Part shown: positions 31,344-34,582 of the stretch, in pieces
How the letters are laid out: the number at the start of each line of letters is the position of its first letter
Numbering within the stretch: position 1 is the first letter of the stretch
DNA from: JAWWBS01 sp033720815
Lineage (GTDB): Bacteria > Pseudomonadota > Gammaproteobacteria > Natronospirales > JAJUFS01
DNA: 34,582 bases
Assembly (NCBI GenBank): GCA_033720815.1
Contig: JAWWBT010000008.1
Location: 1 to 34,582 of the forward strand
Reading direction: 5' to 3'
The notes under the pieces: model-generated
The model's database searches: none
What the model was told of the DNA's origin: nothing
The model's input: the letters and a program-made list of their open reading frames with translations, nothing else
Made by a program: the position numbers and the translations under genes

Positions 31344-32261
31344 ATGCGTCTCTTGCTTGCCAGCCAGGATTCCGTGACGACGCCGCAGCTCGAGAAGCTC
31401 GCGCTGTCGGCGAACATGGATATCTTCAAGGTCGAGGAAGGTCGTGAGGCGGTCGAGTTCATCCGTACCCGGTCGCCGACCGATCTCGTGCTCGTTGACG
31501 CCATGTTGTCGGGGATCGCGGGCATCGAACTGGTCGAACGGCTTCGCCGCGACGACAAGTGGTCGAAAGCCGTGATCGTCTTCATTGCCAATGACAGCGA
31601 CAGCGGGGCAATGCGCCAGGCGCGACGCGCCGGGGCCGATGATTGCCTTCTTACGCCAGCGAATGAAGATGAATTGCGCCTGCGTTTCGATATCTGGCAG
31701 AAGCTCTGTCGTCTCCAGGAGACGGTCAACCAGGGCACGTCGCACGACGCCGTGACCGGGCTATACAGCCATGGCCTCGTCCTGGAAACGGCGCAACATG
31801 AACTTGATCGTGCGATACGCGAGGAAACGCCGTTGTCGATGGTGATGACGGATATCGACAACCTGCGACAGATCAACGAAAAGTATGGTCACCAGATGGG
31901 CGACAAGGTGCTCGCGATGGTGGCCGAGCGCATGAAGGTGGCGTTGCGTTCCTATGACCTCAGCGGTCGTTATGGTGGCGAGGAATTCCTTACCGTCCTG
32001 CCACGCTGTGGCCGCGCCAATGCGATGGAAGTCGGTGAGCGTATCCGTCGTGCCGTTGCCGCCGAACCGCTGGAGATTGATTCGATCAAGTTGCCGGTGA
32101 CGGTGAGCATCGGTGTCGTGACAACCATGGGTGACGAGGATGTCTCGGCACGCAAGATGATTCGCGCGGCGGATCACGCCCTGTTCAAGGCAAAGCGGGA
32201 AGGTCGCAACCGCGTCGAAATGGCCGTGAGCCTGAAGACATGGGCCGGCCGCTCGATCTGA
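31344..32261 (+). CDS. Receiver-like GGDEF protein (probable diguanylate cyclase)
   Basis: 305 residues. Residues 1-120 have a receiver fold with the phospho-acceptor Asp in DLVLVDAML, but the acidic pair at the end of strand 1 is absent (LLLASQDS) and the conserved Lys is Thr (DCLLTPAN), so normal phosphorylation is doubtful. Residues 130-295 form a GGDEF domain with DIDNLRQINEKYGHQMGD, active-site GGEEF (in RYGGEEFLTVL) and an RSYD inhibitory site five residues before it. It is therefore likely to make cyclic di-GMP with product inhibition. ATG 31344 is two bases after pyk. Ending GRSI, then the lipoprotein gene 19 bases later. Confidence 0.92.
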   Translation: MRLLLASQDSVTTPQLEKLALSANMDIFKVEEGREAVEFIRTRSPTDLVLVDAMLSGIAGIELVERLRRDDKWSKAVIVFIANDSDSGAMRQARRAGADDCLLTPANEDELRLRFDIWQKLCRLQETVNQGTSHDAVTGLYSHGLVLETAQHELDRAIREETPLSMVMTDIDNLRQINEKYGHQMGDKVLAMVAERMKVALRSYDLSGRYGGEEFLTVLPRCGRANAMEVGERIRRAVAAEPLEIDSIKLPVTVSIGVVTTMGDEDVSARKMIRAADHALFKAKREGRNRVEMAVSLKTWAGRSI

Positions 32262-32280
32262 AGATAATCCTGGAGACGAA

Positions 32281-33474
32281 ATGAAGCATTTCCTTTTGCT
32301 GGTAACCATCCTTTTCATTGCGGCCTGCGAGCCCGCGGCGCCGAAGCAGTTTGCGTTGGACATGCCGGGGTCGAAGGACGCGATGGCTCCTCGCATCAGC
32401 AGCCTGCCTGGCGGCGAGATCCTGCTGAGCTGGATCGAGCCGGGAGAGGTGTCTTCGCTGCGCTTTGCCGTTTACGACGGGCTGGAGTGGTCGGAGCCAC
32501 GTGTGGCCGCGGAGGGAAGTGACTGGTTCAACAACTGGGCCGACACGGCGGGAGTGACCGCGCTGGGCAACGGCTTGCTGGTGGCGCACTGGCTGCAGAA
32601 GAACGGCGAAAGCACGTATGCCTACGAAGTGCGCTATGCCGTTTCCTCCGATGGCGGTAAGAGCTGGTCCGAACCACGTCGTGCGCATGATGACCCTTCG
32701 GCAAGCGAGCATGGCTTTGTCAGCATCATTCCGCGTGGTAACGGCTTTGAAATGTTCTGGCTGGATGGCCGCAAGACCGCCGGTAACGCTCATGCGCATG
32801 GCGAGACCGCGGAAAGCGATGGAGAGATTGCCGGCATGACCCTGCGCATGGGGCGTTTCGCGGCCGATGGTGAACGCCTCCTGGAACAGGAAATCGACGG
32901 CCTGACCTGCGATTGCTGCCCGACGGCGGCGGCGCGCCAGGGCGATGATTCGCTGGTTGTCTATCGCGATCGGGATGAGCAGGAACGCCGAGATATCTAC
33001 CTGGCAAGGATCTCGGAAGATGGCGAGGTCCAGCGCCGCGAAGTGCATGATGACGCGTGGCACATGCCTGCCTGTCCGGTAAATGGTCCGGCGGTCGCCA
33101 CAGTGGATTCGGCGACGCATATCCTCTGGTTTACCGGTGTCGATGGCAAGCGCGAGATCCGTTATGCGGTAGCACCGGACGGAAAGTCCTTTGCCGAGCC
33201 GGTAAAGGTCGCCGGTGGCGATGCACAGGGTCGCGTTTCGCTGGTGCAGGCGGGAGATGAACTGGTTGCGATGTGGCTGGCAGGCCAGGGCAGCGAAGGC
33301 CGTATCCAGCTTGCGAGCCTGGTGGACGGCAAGGTCGGCGAACCGGTAACCGTGGATGGCATGTCGGTGGCACGTCGCGTCGGTTACCCGCAGCTTGGCG
33401 TCATTGGTGGCGGTGACCTGCTGGTTGCGTGGACTAGCGCGGAAGGACTGGTCGGCAAGCGACTGCAACGCTAA
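32281..33474 (+). CDS. BNR/sialidase-fold lipoprotein with CDCC motif
   Basis: 397 residues. A lipoprotein signal peptide ends in the lipobox IAAC (MKHFLLLVTILFIAAC), so the protein should be lipid-anchored in the periplasm or outer membrane. The rest looks like a beta-propeller with Asp-box repeats, clearest as SSDGGKSWSEP near residue 122. A TCDCCPTAAA motif near 209, followed by YRDRDEQERRDIYLARI, is the most striking feature: closely spaced cysteines in a propeller, possibly a metal or disulfide site. True sialidase activity is unproven because the catalytic Arg triad and Tyr/Glu cannot be placed. ATG 32281 has GGAGA upstream. Confidence 0.85.
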   Translation: MKHFLLLVTILFIAACEPAAPKQFALDMPGSKDAMAPRISSLPGGEILLSWIEPGEVSSLRFAVYDGLEWSEPRVAAEGSDWFNNWADTAGVTALGNGLLVAHWLQKNGESTYAYEVRYAVSSDGGKSWSEPRRAHDDPSASEHGFVSIIPRGNGFEMFWLDGRKTAGNAHAHGETAESDGEIAGMTLRMGRFAADGERLLEQEIDGLTCDCCPTAAARQGDDSLVVYRDRDEQERRDIYLARISEDGEVQRREVHDDAWHMPACPVNGPAVATVDSATHILWFTGVDGKREIRYAVAPDGKSFAEPVKVAGGDAQGRVSLVQAGDELVAMWLAGQGSEGRIQLASLVDGKVGEPVTVDGMSVARRVGYPQLGVIGGGDLLVAWTSAEGLVGKRLQR

Positions 33475-33507
33475 CGAACCACGACCCGCCGTGTGCGGGT
33501 TACCAAC

Positions 33508-33539
33508 GAAAAAAGGCTCGCATCAGCGAGCCTTTTTTC
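33508..33539. terminator. Bidirectional terminator between lipoprotein and peroxiredoxin genes
   Basis: GAAAAAAGGCTCGC, loop ATCA and GCGAGCCTTTTTTC form a perfect stem with A and T runs on the outside, suited to both convergent genes. A weaker stem (ACCCGC/GCGGGT, 33484-33499) precedes it. Confidence 0.95.
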
Positions 33540-33558
33540 TTTACACCAGGCGACGTTG

Positions 33559-34116
33559 TCAGCCTTCATCGGCAGGTGCCTGGTGCTTCTCCAGTTCAGC
33601 CAGCACTTCCTTGGCATGTACTTCGGGGTCAACATCTTCGTAATGCTTGACGATCACGCCCTCGGGGTTGATCAGGAAGGTCTGGCGGCTCGCATAGGTG
33701 ATCGGGCCCAGCGACGTCAGCACGTCATATTTCTCCGAAACCTTCTTTTCGGTATCGGCGAGCAGCGGGAACGGCAGCTCGTACTTCTCGGCAAATTCCG
33801 CATGCGATTCGACATCATCCAGGCTCACGCCGAGTACCGCCGCGCCCATGTCGCGGTAACGGTAGATCTCGTCGCGGAAGTTGCAGGCCTCGGTAGTGCA
33901 GCCCGGGGTGTCATCCTTGGGGTAGAAATACAGCACCACCCACTGGCCTTCGTAGTCCGAGAGCGAGTGCCATTCGGAATTCTGGTCCTGCAGGCGGAAA
34001 TCCGGGGCCAGCTTGCCCTCGGATGGGCCCTCGGACGGACCTTCAGCCGGTGCGGCCTGGACGGTCAGGGAAAACAGCATGGCCATGATGGCCGCGGTCA
34101 GGGAGATTGCACGCAC
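33559..34116 (-). CDS. Exported PrxQ/Bcp-type peroxiredoxin
   Basis: 185 residues. A signal peptide (SLTAAIMAMLFSLTVQAAPA) precedes the thiol-peroxidase domain, unlike the cytoplasmic E. coli Bcp. The peroxidatic and resolving Cys lie five residues apart in YFYPKDDTPGCTTEACNFRD near residue 70, the atypical 2-Cys PrxQ arrangement. Further motifs: GVSLDDVESHAEFAEKYELP and TFLINPEGVIVKHYEDVDP. A short GPSE repeat links signal and domain. Role: reduction of peroxides in the periplasm; the reductant is unknown. Start GTG 34116 with AGG about ten bases upstream gives the best signal peptide. Convergent with the lipoprotein gene. Confidence 0.92.
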   Translation of the reverse strand: MRAISLTAAIMAMLFSLTVQAAPAEGPSEGPSEGKLAPDFRLQDQNSEWHSLSDYEGQWVVLYFYPKDDTPGCTTEACNFRDEIYRYRDMGAAVLGVSLDDVESHAEFAEKYELPFPLLADTEKKVSEKYDVLTSLGPITYASRQTFLINPEGVIVKHYEDVDPEVHAKEVLAELEKHQAPADEG

Positions 34117-34156
34117 GGTTACTTACCTCGCGTCTGGGTTGGAGTGGGGAAGGGTG

Positions 34157-34582
34157 TCAGTCCCGCAGGCCGGTCGCGTCGCTGCGGAAACCGTGTACCA
34201 GTTGTACCGGGGTTACGGGTCGGCTTTCAAGCCATTCGAGCAGCGGTGTCCAGTCCTTGAGGTCGCGCTTGACGCGACTGCCCTGCATTTCATGGATGCC
34301 GATGCCTTCGGAGGAGGCATTGATGTAGTTCTGCGAGTCGCGCAGGCTGGTGATGAACGGGATATCGAGGCTGTTCAGGAAGCGGGTCAACGCCTTGTAA
34401 ACCAGTGTGTTGCGCTTGGCACGGTTCGCAACCACGCCAATGCGGTCCTCGCGGCGATCGAGCTTGGCAACCAGCAGCAGGTCAGCGACGCAGCGCGACG
34501 CAGCATGGATATCGATATCGGATGGCATCACCGGAATGATTACCGCGTGGGCCTTGCGGGTGATTTCCGTGAGTCGTTGGGG
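34157..34582 (-). CDS. ParA-like P-loop ATPase, C-terminal part (5' end outside window)
   Basis: 142 visible residues; the frame is open to the right edge, so the P-loop lies outside. The segment PVMPSDIDIHAASRCVADLL (strand and helix after the Walker B region), RIGVVANRAKRNTLVYKALT and LDIPFITSLRDSQNYINASS followed by GIGIHEM are typical of the ParA/MinD-like superfamily. Such proteins segregate plasmids or chromosomes or position protein complexes. The chromosomal neighbourhood gives no partner. The stop codon lies 41 bases from the start of the divergent-side peroxiredoxin gene on the same strand. Which ParA subgroup it belongs to cannot be decided from this part. Confidence 0.85.
   Translation of the reverse strand, partial: PQRLTEITRKAHAVIIPVMPSDIDIHAASRCVADLLLVAKLDRREDRIGVVANRAKRNTLVYKALTRFLNSLDIPFITSLRDSQNYINASSEGIGIHEMQGSRVKRDLKDWTPLLEWLESRPVTPVQLVHGFRSDATGLRD

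Overview
The window looks like chromosome from a GC-rich gammaproteobacterium, probably near the Chromatiales/Xanthomonadales side of the class. The evidence is gene content and order: mpl next to ubiX, a thiD-thiE unit divergent from rubredoxin with hemL nearby, metK followed by a riboswitch-controlled ahcY, tkt-gap-pgk-pyk in one direction, a ZnuD-like outer-membrane receptor and an AlgP/H1-like lysine-rich tail. The lineage call is an inference. Most of the window is housekeeping and metabolic; no phage, insertion sequence, CRISPR array, tRNA or rRNA was recognised, and no gene-free stretch exceeds 300 bases.

Layout. 1-278: 3' end of an H1-like basic protein and its terminator. 299-1447: rnd (minus). 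1565-4657: a rightward, tightly coupled unit (membrane protein, mpl, ubiX, LON-domain protein). 4670-7874: a leftward unit read as hemL, truncated hemoglobin, two stand-alone cyclic-nucleotide-binding-fold proteins and a short DedA protein. 8011-11478: a rightward cassette of four membrane proteins and one winged-helix regulator, preceded by a promoter that overlaps a palindrome; it sits between hemL and thiE. 11487-12919: thiE and thiD (minus). 13057-13221: rubredoxin (plus). 13272-15483: a leftward overlapping trio (cpdA-like phosphodiesterase, class II aldolase, TraB/GumN protein). 15509-16171: O-methyltransferase (plus). 16239-17732: secreted S10 peptidase (minus).

17873-21268: a probable zinc-uptake group on the minus strand: a membrane protein, a small exported CxxC/His protein and a ZnuD-like receptor. 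21477-24254: the SAM cycle, metK then ahcY on the minus strand, with a clear S-adenosylhomocysteine riboswitch in front of ahcY. 24362-25237: EamA transporter (minus). 25443-32261: carbon metabolism, tkt-gap-pgk-pyk, with a GGDEF protein coupled to pyk. 32281-33474: BNR-repeat lipoprotein. 33559-34116: exported PrxQ/Bcp-type peroxiredoxin (minus). 34157 to the right edge: a cut ParA-like ATPase (minus).

The points most worth following are the SAH riboswitch, the zinc group, the paired cNMP-fold proteins that both lack the phosphate-binding arginine, the self-regulated membrane cassette between hemL and thiE, and the pyk-coupled GGDEF protein with a degenerate receiver domain. I did not find a system that I can call wholly new with confidence.
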